Below, in pieces: positions 1 to 9,800 of a stretch of 64,000 nucleotides of DNA (the first letter of the stretch is position 1; each line of letters begins with the position of its first letter). This stretch comes from Echinococcus granulosus (taxonomy: Eukaryota; Platyhelminthes; Cestoda; Cyclophyllidea; Taeniidae). The stretch lies in contig NW_020170447.1 in NCBI RefSeq assembly GCF_000524195.1, positions 261,652 to 325,651 on the forward strand, in the 5' to 3' direction. Both the position numbers and the translations under genes were made by a program. Under the pieces are notes generated by a model. That model made no database searches and had not been told where the DNA came from. It worked only from the letters and a program-made list of their open reading frames with translations.

Positions 1-492
1 TGTGTGGGTGAGTGGGTGGGTTTGAATCGCGTTGTGATCACCTTCTCCTAGCGTTACGTGAGGTAAAATAGGTATTTGTTTTGACACTAAATGAGGCAGA
101 AGCAGGCTACTGAGATGGTTTTTCTAGGCCTTCAAAGAAAAGACGCTGTTTCTATGGATGAATTGTCTGATAAAGCCACCTCCTGACTTGGACGCTTCAT
201 GCCATCTGCCTGAAGTAATTGCACACCTCAATCCAGCCTACGAAGGCAGCAAAATTTCGTAAGAATTCCCCTTAATTAATCCCTTACTCCGGTCAACATC
301 CATTCCCAGCTTAAAAATAAACAATCTCAAAGCTCTGAGGCCAAAGTAGCCCAGCTCAATCCCAAAAAGGGAAAAGGAGATTGATTCTGGGGTGAGATAC
401 GTGAGTTAACAAATTACGCAAAGGTTGTATCATGTAGGCTATTATAAAATGCAAAAAGGGGATGCAACACGTAAAAAGGGAACGCAATAGCC
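1..492. other. 3' flank of CCNQ
   Basis: No gene seen. It should contain the CCNQ 3' UTR (minus strand), but no AATAAA or ATTAAA is visible on that strand. It begins with a short GTGGGTGAGTGGGTGGG run. Confidence 0.5.
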
Positions 493-621
493 TCAGTAGT
501 CATCCTCCTCATCTGGGCGGTAGTTGGCCATCGCGTTGATGCGATCATCCACCGCGTAGATGTCCATCACCTTCAGTTGGATTTGCTCCACCGTCTCGCG
601 GGAGAGCGAATCCGAGATGGC
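493..621 (-). CDS. CCNQ: CCNQ exon 4 (stop)
   Basis: The terminal exon, acceptor CCGTCTGTCAG, 42 codons plus TGA at 495-493. It encodes an amphipathic segment (ETVEQIQLKVMDIYAVDDR) equivalent to the last helix of cyclin Q, then an acidic end. I see no canonical AATAAA in the 490 bp downstream. Confidence 0.85.
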   Translation of the reverse strand, partial: AISDSLSRETVEQIQLKVMDIYAVDDRINAMANYRPDEEDDY

Positions 622-2747
622 CTGACAGACGGAAGAGTAGATAATTAAACCTTTTTTATTCAAATTACATGAAAAAAGATGCTTCTATCTCATAAATCCA
701 GTTGTTCATTCAATCGTCCCCCATTTGAATCACTTCGATGCCATTTACTCGTCTACTTGTTAACCTACATATCTATCGCTGAATCCTTTATTAATTGGCT
801 CATTCATGCATCCACTCACCCATCCATCTATTTTCCAAGGAAACTGAGAATCGTCTAAAAGGCAAACTCAGCCTACCTGCCACCACGCACTCTCCGAGTG
901 CCTATTTCCTGGCACCTCCACGCCGGCAATGCGCAGTGCCAGGTGAAGAATCGACGCTGCGATGTACTCTGGTGCGTAGTCCACACAGAGCGGTGCGTGG
1001 TAAGAGTCCATTAAGATGGCCCAGGCCAAGCCGGGCAGGCGAGCCAACGCCAGTGCGCTGTGGCTTGCGTACACGCCACCAGTGTCCACGTCGCCGTCAC
1101 CGGCCCCAGTCTCGGGTGGGTGGGCGATGCCCTTGCCGATCCAATGGAGTAGGGCGGAGAGGTAGTGCAGGAGGTAGGCGTGGGGCAGGTCAGCGCGCGT
1201 GCGAACCGCATAGCCAAGGAGGCGCATGAGGAAGAGCTCTGCGCTTACGAGGCTGACACGCAGGCGGTCGTACTCCTCGCCCACCTCTAGCGGAGGGCGC
1301 TTTGTCTTGTGCAAGGTCCTGTGGAAGATAAATAGAAAACTGGAAAGCCCAAAAAACGTCTCATTTTCACTACCAACTCTGTCGTCCACAAAGTACATCT
1401 GCATATTCAGTCTTATTCATCCCTTCTCGATGAAATTGTCCATTTATCCACTTCCGATTTTGAGGTACACCTCCGATCTATTCGGTCCGATCCATGCATG
1501 CTCGATTTACTCACCGCTGACATACCCACACACCACGACCCCATTCATTTAGCCAGCATCTATACATATTTGATTCATCCACCTGTTCTGCACCTATTCA
1601 TGTGCCAATCCTTTAAGTCTGAATTCGCCTGGCAGTTAGTTTGCTCCTGCCTCTATTCATTCACCAATCTCTGATCCACTCTAATCCATTTGACTGGCAT
1701 CCATACGTCCTGATTCGACTCGCCCATCCACCCATCCATCCATCTCAAATGCTCCTGTCTATTTACTTTGCTTATCCATTACTTCTCCACTCGTCCAGAA
1801 CAAAAACAACCAACAGTTCATCTCAATCCACCCACCCTCCTAATTCATTTATTAACGTCTTCCTGAATCACCCAACAATCCCTGACATACACACCAAAAG
1901 GATAAGAATAAGGGCAATTTTTTCTAAAGAATGGATAAAAATATAGTAGAATAAAAGGCTACCCACCTGTAGTAAGCGACGATGACATCCCGAAGGCGTT
2001 GGTGTTCCTCCTGAACCTTAGCCCCCAGACTGATGCAAGCCATCGCCATGGTCTGAGGGGCAGAAAAGTAGAAAATTATTGCAGAGGGGAGTTTACTATC
2101 CTCAGCAAAATATAGACCAGTAATTGTGATCAAAATACATGATGAAAAGTTCAATAAGGATACCGAGTGGAAGTAATTTACCATGTGAGAACTGGTATTG
2201 GGTCACCAAGTGGGAAAAAATTCTATTTTATTAAATACTGCCAGGTGTTGGACAAGGAACTAACCAACCCAACGCCACTGCTAACAAGACTGAGACCAAC
2301 ATGGACCCTACTAAGTGGTGTTCCACTCACATACGGATCAACATCTCCCAAGCTCGACCTGATCGAGCCGTCAATGGCCGAGGGCAGAGGATTATCATTG
2401 GTGACCGAGTAGGTAGCCGGCTGAGCAGCGGCCAACTCTGAATCTCCTGACATTGTCATGGCAGCGAATGGTCCCGTCTCCTCACCGACGGTTAGCACAC
2501 GGACCATACGGTGAAAGAGAGTGCACGCAGTGGCCACCGCGCAGTCACTCATGCCCAACCGTCGACCAGTCTCCTTTATTGTCTGGATGAGAGTGAAAAT
2601 GGCCGAGGGGGTGAGTGGGGGACGCTTAGGCACCGGAAGACGCACTGGGGGTGGTTGACGCGGTACCCCTCCCCCAGTGGAGGAGGAGGGGATGGAGGAC
2701 TGAGGACCCAGGACTGGTCGGTTGGATGTTGGTGAGACCGAGGACAT
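493..2747 (-). CDS. CCNQ: Cyclin Q (FAM58A-type cyclin), 4 exons
   Basis: Joining minus-strand exons 2747-2331, 2052-1967, 1318-877 and 621-493 gives 1074 nt, an open frame of 357 residues plus TGA, with phases 0, 2 and 0 all consistent and GT-AG introns. The product matches cyclin Q, the activating partner of CDK10. Seen in order: a proline-rich N-terminus; a first cyclin-fold helix set with RLGMSDCAVATACTLFHRM; an extra segment at about residues 92-136; DPYTMAMACISLGAKVQEEH with the cyclin Lys/Glu pair; AELFLMRLLGY; PHAYLLHYLSALLHW; DSYHAPLCVDYAPEYIAASI; GVEVP; WWQ; and a short acidic C-terminus ending DEEDDY. Vertebrate cyclin Q has about 248 residues, so this one is longer through its N-terminus and the internal insert. 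The ATG at 2747 is the first in the exon and lies just 3' of an acceptor-like AG. The function as a CDK10 partner in transcription and cilium/growth control is inferred from the family. Confidence 0.9.
640..1960. repeat. Degenerate CATC/ATTC repeats in CCNQ introns
   Basis: CCNQ introns 3 (622-876) and 2 (1319-1966) are filled with imperfect units such as CATCCATC and TTCATTCATC on the plus strand (for example CCCATCCATCCATC near 1730-1745). These are the reverse complement of the GGATGAATG family found at 38.2-40.4 kb, with the exons of CCNQ embedded between them. Confidence 0.7.
877..1318 (-). CDS. CCNQ: CCNQ exon 3
   Basis: A 442-nt exon, acceptor TTCCACAG, donor TGGCAG|GTAGGC. It carries the rest of the first cyclin box and most of the second: AELFLMRLLGY, PHAYLLHYLSALLHW, LAWAILMDSYHAPLC, YIAASILHLALRIAGVEVP and AWWQ. 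These blocks are diagnostic of the family. A glycine/aspartate-rich loop (ETGAGDGDVDTGG) is inserted before the second box helices. Confidence 0.92.
1967..2052 (-). CDS. CCNQ: CCNQ exon 2
   Basis: An 86-nt exon, acceptor TGCCCCTCAG and donor AG|GTGGGT (phase 2). It encodes TMAMACISLGAKVQEEHQR and a following RDVIVAYY. This is the helix with the conserved Lys and Glu that contact the CDK in cyclins, and it joins directly onto DPY from exon 1, as in cyclin Q homologues. Confidence 0.9.
2331..2747 (-). CDS. CCNQ: CCNQ exon 1 (start)
   Basis: Encodes residues 1-139, in phase 0 at its 3' end, with donor TAT|GTGAGT. It holds the Ser/Pro-rich N-terminus (PRQPPPVRLPVPKRPP), the first cyclin helices, and a low-complexity insert rich in Ser, Ala, Asp and Gly before DPY. 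The insert sits where other cyclin Q proteins have a short loop between the first two cyclin helices. Confidence 0.88.
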
Positions 2748-2754
2748 CGCTCTT

Positions 2755-2756
2755 CT
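2755..2756 (-). promoter_or_regulatory. Acceptor-like AG 7 nt before the CCNQ ATG
   Basis: The minus strand reads TTCTCCTCTTTCACAG followed by AAGAGCG and the ATG. The long pyrimidine tract plus CAG is a textbook 3' splice site. It could accept either a 5' UTR exon or a spliced leader. Which one cannot be told from sequence alone. Confidence 0.6.
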
Positions 2757-3032
2757 GTGAAAGAGGAGAATAGGTGTTAACTAAACCTTATAACCATTCA
2801 GACGGAAGAAAGACATTCTAAGCATTTAAATTATTCAAGGGAAATCGCCAGACATAATTCAAGCATCGGAGATTCATGTTCAGAGATTCAGTAAGTTTTT
2901 AAAAGACCAATTTTAATTACCAATCAAATCATGCAGCGTTAAGCAAGTTTGCTGAGGTAGCTACAAAAACGTCAAACGTAACACGAGACAAAGCAAGCAC
3001 CAAGAAAAGCAGTGGCAATAGGTGTGTATGTC

Positions 3033-3038
3033 TTTATT
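3033..3038 (-). terminator. Poly(A) signal of the receptor phosphatase gene
   Basis: AATAAA on the minus strand, about 200 nt after the TGA at 3241-3239. It is the only canonical signal between that stop and the CCNQ start. Confidence 0.7.
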
Positions 3039-3238
3039 ACAGTTTTGCGTAGAATGAGTTGAGGGAGGGGATAGAGTATGTGCGCACACATCAAGCGGCA
3101 CAAAAATGGCAAAATGAGGTGAAGCAGGGAGGGGAAGGGGGGATTGGACGAGATAGGAAGGGAAAATGGATATGGGAGAGAGCGAACCCGAATTCAGCGA
3201 GTCTTGGCGCTTGAATAGAGAAGAGAGGGGCAGAGACG

Positions 3239-3892
3239 TCAGACAGTCATAGTCAACTCTGTATCATCCACATTTACGCCATCGATAATGTCGACGTCGT
3301 CCAGATTGAGGTTGCTGCCACCCTCCACAACTAACGAGGTGGTAGGTGTAGGGTCTTCCCCTTCATTAACCTCTCCCACCCCCATCTCAAGGTTACCACG
3401 GGGTGGCCAGGGTGGGGGTGATTGGTTGGGCGGTGGCGGTAGTGGTGGAGGTAGAACCATCTCCTTCACTACGAAACCATTGTTGAGGGGTCGCTTGACC
3501 GATGTCAGCACACCGATCAGGGAGGGACTGATTGAGACGTCACCAACATTAGTATCCGAGGTGAGAGAGTGCAGTTCCAGGGTGGATTCCGTCTCCTCCA
3601 CATCTACCTCCCGTCTTCCTGTCTTTTCCACTGCGTTTAGACCGTCTCCCATCTCCAGAGAAGTGGCACTGAATGGAAAAAGGGTGGATTTTGGAGGGAT
3701 TGCGTCCCCGTTGGCGCTAGAGGGTTTCGAGTTGTAGGTGACAGGGGAGAGAAGCTTTCCGTTGAAGAGACTCAGGTTCGCGTAGCCGGGGGAAGAGCTA
3801 GTATCATTGCCTAAGAACGAACTGCTGTCATCTTGCTGCTGCATCTCCAAGAGGAACTGTTCCATCACCGAATAGATGAAGTCGAGATCAGC
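3239..3892 (-). CDS. RPTP exon 21: D2 last helix, long tail and stop
   Basis: Begins [20 protein letters not shown], the final D2 helix, then about 200 residues of low-complexity Ser/Thr/Asp/Pro sequence. At residues 1339-1358 it has [20 protein letters not shown], which resembles SH3, WW or EVH1 ligands. It ends with an acidic stretch and TGA at 3241-3239. The frame stays open throughout and uses GC-rich codons. Confidence 0.9.
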   Translation of the reverse strand, partial: ADLDFIYSVMEQFLLEMQQQDDSSSFLGNDTSSSPGYANLSLFNGKLLSPVTYNSKPSSANGDAIPPKSTLFPFSATSLEMGDGLNAVEKTGRREVDVEETESTLELHSLTSDTNVGDVSISPSLIGVLTSVKRPLNNGFVVKEMVLPPPLPPPPNQSPPPWPPRGNLEMGVGEVNEGEDPTPTTSLVVEGGSNLNLDDVDIIDGVNVDDTELTMTV

Positions 3893-6800
3893 CTGAAGAG
3901 GAACGTGGAAAACAGGATCTCAGTCAGAAAACCAACTAATGAAGAGGGAGAAATGGGGGAGAGATGAGTCATACAGGAGACTCGAAAATGCCAGTTCGTT
4001 GAAGATGCAGCATCTTGACGATGTAGTAGACGTCGATGTAGCCAGAGAGAGTGAGTTGATTGATTAGGAAGTTGACAGCAACGAAGATTCCAGCGCGATT
4101 TCCGCCGTAGCTACAAAACAAGTGAGAATTAACGCATGGTCATGGTTTCAAATTGTCTAGGTAGACATAAACACAAGGTACCTGCATACTTTCGCTTACG
4201 AGCGGTTACAAGTAACGTTTCTGCGTTTTTTTGCTGCTGAAATGTTTCAAGGTCTTTCACGAAATATAGACAGAAAGATGGAAGCTCAAAAAAAGTCCAC
4301 TGCAGGGATCGTTTACTTGAGTATCCGCTCATGGGCAATAAAGAATAGATATTCTCGAGGTTTGTAGTTAGATGAAAGCTTCAAGGCAACATCAGAAAGC
4401 CAGTCATGCAAAAATCCAGAAGATCCAACGAATTCCGGTACAACTTTGTTCACAAAGTAGAACTATGTACGCTGCTACTCAGAACTGGCAGCACATTGAA
4501 ATATCACTTCAAGGGGAAAAGAAGCCGAGATTGACAACAACAATGCAAAGAAAGTCCATTATATATCAATCTAACGTCTACACACTTGGGGATATTAATA
4601 AGTCAAAATATTTATTGAAAACAACAATAACTGATGTTTTCGAGTCTTCTTGTCAGTCAGGACCGTTCTAGAGCCTTCAAGCGGACCGGCGAAAAGAGAG
4701 TACGAAAAATGCACAAGCTATCATGGTCTCTTAATGGACTACAGAAATTGTGTACTTGAGTCTCTTCACGATCATCTGAGCCTTTTAAGACTTCGAGACA
4801 GACAGGCAAGGACGACCACGCTTACATTATTCTTGCTCAAAGATGGTGAGAAATTGATGTGCCTGAGATTCCGGAATGAAGAAAGTGATTCATGAACATT
4901 CAATATGGGATAAACATAGACAGGAGTTTTTTTAATATATGAGACACTGGTATTAGCCAATTTTTCCATTCGCCGGAACTAGTTAAGACTCCTTCACGAA
5001 TTGAAAAAAGGACGGAAAAAAAGCAAACCGGAGATAAGCGTAAAATCTACAAATACAAGAGCACAACGAGAACACATATTTATGTGCAAAGATGGGTGGT
5101 GTCTTCGAGCCACTCCATTAGTCAGACGGGAAAAGGAAAGCTCAACCAGACGACATTTTTGTTTGGCTCATGAACTAAGTCAATGATGTAGTCAGACCTT
5201 CGATATGGTCAGAGAGGTTAGAGACAGAAAAGGTTCTGGAAAATCTACTGGATACTATCTAGGAATACATGGACACGGCAGCAACCAGAACGGTTAAAGA
5301 TTGCTCCAGACAGAAATGCAGACACATAAACAAGTCGGGAATAGTTTATTAACAAAGTGCCAATTGCTCTACGCTTACCTTGACTAGAACAGTTCAAAAC
5401 CTTCCCACATAAACATATGTCATCCGATGGACAAAAGACGAAAGGAGATAAAACAAAGGCATAAATTAAGATACAAAAGTGTGTTCAAGAGCACTTACCC
5501 ATCCACAACGATGGTAGACCCGTTGGCGGCGGAGGTGCGGTTGGAAACGAGAATGGAGTGGAGCCTGAGGAAGTCACCGCAGGCCTCCTCGGTGACGGTG
5601 ATAGGCCAGGCGTGGAGACGCCACAGCTGACAGGTGAGAGCGTAGTCCTCGCGTGATGAGGAGAGCAAAAACTCGTAGCGTGTGAGACCCTCGCTCACCT
5701 CCTCGCTGTTGCAGAAACTCACACGCAGCCAGCCTATCTCTCGAGGCTAAAGCAAAAAAATGAAAAGTCCTATTTGTCTTCCACGAGTAGAGAGTGTTGA
5801 TTGGGTGATCCCCTAGGCTACTGCATACTATTTATCCGGTATGAGCAACTCCCATGCAACCTATCATTCACTCCATACGTGGACCCACACGAAAATTAGA
5901 CTATCAATAACTTCAGTGGTATACGGAATGTTATCCGCTCTCTTCTCCATCTTCCACCATTCAGCTTCCATGATGATGAGATATCATCCATGCCAACAGT
6001 GTCTCAGGCTTCCCATGTATTTCTAATAAAGCTACTTCCAGAACTGTGTGCCTCACAGCGTTCGGAGAAAACTTGAGTGCTACATTAGTGAACCGACTCT
6101 AAAAGAGGGGACACTTCTGGTTTAGCCGGACATGGTTACATACAAACCTAAGAAGGGGACATCTTTTGAGGATGGTTGAAGCCATCAAAAAGTTGTCGAG
6201 ACTGAGCCAACTTTCTGGAGGATACACAGCTATGTACCTGCACTGACCTTTTATAAAGACCACATACTTCGATCTCCACGCAAGTGGCTGTATCAGGTAT
6301 TGTGCAAACTAGTAACCAAAACACTTTTAGATGGGTACTATAAAATGACAGCTTTGAAGATAACTCGGGTGCTGTGCTAAATATTTTTGGGCAAGACTTA
6401 TGTTGGACCTAAGTGAATAGAAATAATTACAGATGATGTCGAAACTCGTGGATTGGCCCAGCCTACTTACATCCTACTAGCAAAACAATGAGGCAGTGGA
6501 GGGTCAAAACCATGCCAAATAAGCTGATCGAGAATGAAATAGTGAAAACAGACTTAGACGGTTCTTCACCCAGCCATTCTACTTATATCTGCCTTATAGA
6601 ATCCCAAATACGTAAGCAGTCCCTAACCAAAGGGCACTAAAGGCGTACGCAAGAGCAACCTACATCATGTACTTCTATTGGCCAAAAGTCAGGAAACAAG
6701 TCTGCTTGCTCGGAAGAGAGGACAACGACGAGGGATGAGTTCTTGTCCCACACCATGCGCCAGAAATCGGCCTCCGTGGTCCCGGGGATAGGATGTTGGG

Positions 6801-9800
6801 TGACGATGAACTCCTGCAGACGGTGGTAGCCCTGCACCACTGAGGCGTTGATGTAACTCGCGCCCTCCACACCACCCTCGCTGGGCAGCACGACACGACG
6901 CAAGTCGGTGGGCAGAAGACGACGCGACAGACGATTCTTTGTCACGTTTACAGGCTTCCGGGCTTCGGTAAACTCGTACACTCGGGGCAATTGGTCTGTG
7001 CAGATCTGTGAATGGAAGGAAGATAGCAGTTAACGCATCAGAATGTTGGTTTTCTACTCGCTCATATCTCGCATCCATAGTGGGAGGTCTACCTCTTCAT
7101 TTAATCGGTGAAAACAGGCGATCTGGCAGTTTTTAGACCATCGCTAATCTCCCACCCTAGGACTGCTTTCGACTACTTACAGAGCCTCGTAGACCTGTTC
7201 GTACCTAGTCCAGATCACTAGAAGAGCTTAGCTGCTCTCCCCATACATTTAATGAGCAAAAATATGTGATCCGACCATCTGCAACGAGTCGTGTAAATCC
7301 TCTATGCGGTTGATTTCGACCAGTTGAACAAAAGAGATCTGCTTATGTCTAAAAGAGGATATTTCTTCCTTGTCACTATTAGATGAGGAAAGGATTAGCA
7401 GTTCAGTGATTTACCATGTTCTTAATAACATAGAACACCACACAATTGAAGAGATCATTCACGACCAGGTAAAAAGGCTTTCCGTGAGATATTTAGTTCT
7501 GTACTGTACTCTTGTAAAGCCTCGGCTACTCCTCAAGATGTAATAAGGCATGGGGTTATGCGAGCTACGGGACTGGCAGCAGGGCTGAATGCCAAGGCCT
7601 CATGCAGTCCCATCCACGAACGGGTGTTAGCAACCACCTAAATGGGGCGTAAGCGGACCTATCCAGGTTTAGAGCTGTAGGACGGGGAACTGAAAATAAT
7701 TCTTCCTGAGGATGATTCAACTTCACCATAGAAGCAGGGAAGCAAGAAAGTTCATGAAATTTACCATGTGGCTCGGTGCAATGACTTGCCATAGCTTATG
7801 ACGACCTGTCAAATGCAGGTGACTATTTGCGCGCATGCACTTATAGCGCATTCATTTGCGTCATTCTAACATTATTGTACTCTTTATTGTGCTGTCTGAC
7901 ATTTTCCTACCAGTTGCAATCCTAATCAAAAGGTGTTGGTCGAATCTGACGAATGTGACTCCAGCTTTGTTGGTTCCAAAAGTGCAGGGAGCCTCTCATC
8001 AAATTAGCCACGTTGAAGTTAGAAAGTGGGGTGATGGAATGTACCGTCCAGAATTTGGACAACCTGCTTCTTGTTAAGTCATTCAAGGAGAGGTGGATCA
8101 TATTCAGGAAGGCCTTCTAGTCTTAAAAGTGAAGAATAAACTTCGATGTTACCGTCTCAAGAAGGGCAGTATTAGGCCTTTTGGGCCTACATCAATTTGA
8201 AAGGGAAGTCATGGCGAAAACAGCCAATCAAGTGGATACCACACGCCGGATGACAGACAAGGAGCTTTAAATGCCAAAAAGTTTAGTTTTTTTACTTCTT
8301 CAACGTAAGTTATGAAATTTACCGTGCTCACAGTTCCAATGGAAAATGGCTTTTGTATTTTCCCGATTCAGTACCCAACAGATACACGTCTAAGATACCG
8401 CTTCGTCCATCATTCGCAACAGTTGTGAACAAAATCCATCCACTCGACAGGATGCTAGTTGAACGCGCCCAATAATGACGTATACTTGAGAAACAACCAG
8501 AACTAGTGAATCAAGAAAACGCGAGACCTCATAGCTTATAGCGCAAAACTGACTCGAGAAAAGATCGCGTGCCACTCTTTAGGATAGAAAAAGGGGACAA
8601 GGTACAGTCACATCATCAGCTCATCTTCCATACCTACCTGATGGCATTTCACCAAGGGATGACCACCACCTCCTATTCACATCACACAAGCAGTGCTGAA
8701 TAGAATGGGCAGTTGGAAACGGAGTTCGGAACTTCATGTTTCCCTGGTCAATGATGCTAGTAATAGTGGCCATTCCAACGAATAAAATATGTGGAGCATT
8801 TATCTCCAGTTATTTAATTTCTGCCATTAAAACTCCACGACCTTATTTGATTACCCTTGAAGCAATAAAAGTCAAAGTGAAATTTTGGTATACTACATCC
8901 TTTAATTTTACACTTCATTATCCGCCACAAAACTCCAACTACTGCGAAGGAATAATACCAAGGAAGTAACGCTACGTTGAGACATTTTTAATGCCCTCTA
9001 AACAGATACTAATTCAGTAGGTCTAGTTAAAACTTTTAGCCAGGAAGGCAGCACTTCCTTCGTCAGGTTAGAGAGACTTCTTCAAAGCATTTTAACACAT
9101 TCCCAGGAAGCTCATTAACTATGCCTCAAATTTAGTCAAAGAGAAGACAGGGAAAAAGGTGGAAAGATGAAATGTTTATTAGCGGAAGGAGGAGTGGCTC
9201 AATAACGCGATTGTGAAACAACCACTTCTAGCGGTTTAGGGAGACCTCGAAAGATGGAATAAGAACCCCCTGTGGAACGCTTGAGTCTGTCAAATGCTGC
9301 TGTTATAAGAATCCCGTGCATATCAACAAGTCCTAAATAAATCTCAACTTTTGTTCCCATGTATGGTGCTGTCTATCACTGTTGAAGTCATAGGAAAGGA
9401 GTAAACAAGTGGGAAAGTTTTAAGCAGGTAGAATGCTGAAAGGAGACATCAAAGGGGCGAAGTAACATTAGTGACTGAGTAAAACTAAAGCTTCACAACT
9501 GACTGATGTCAAGCGAAGAAGGAGGACGGAGAAACGCATGTCCAAAAACACGATCTTTTGCCTACAAGCCACCAAAAGGAAGAGCTGGATAACGTCGCAT
9601 TCACGGTAAGAGGAGACTAGGAAATTCGTGAATTTCAAGTTACGATCTGGTACATCATTCTGATTTAAACAAAAAAATCTTCCATTCTGCAAAAATACTG
9701 CATCCAGTATCGCCTTCCCCGTTGGGTGACTATCACGGGAATGAGGTGAGGAGGCAACATCAAATTGCAATTATGTAATGTTCGGTTTTGTAAGTTAAAA

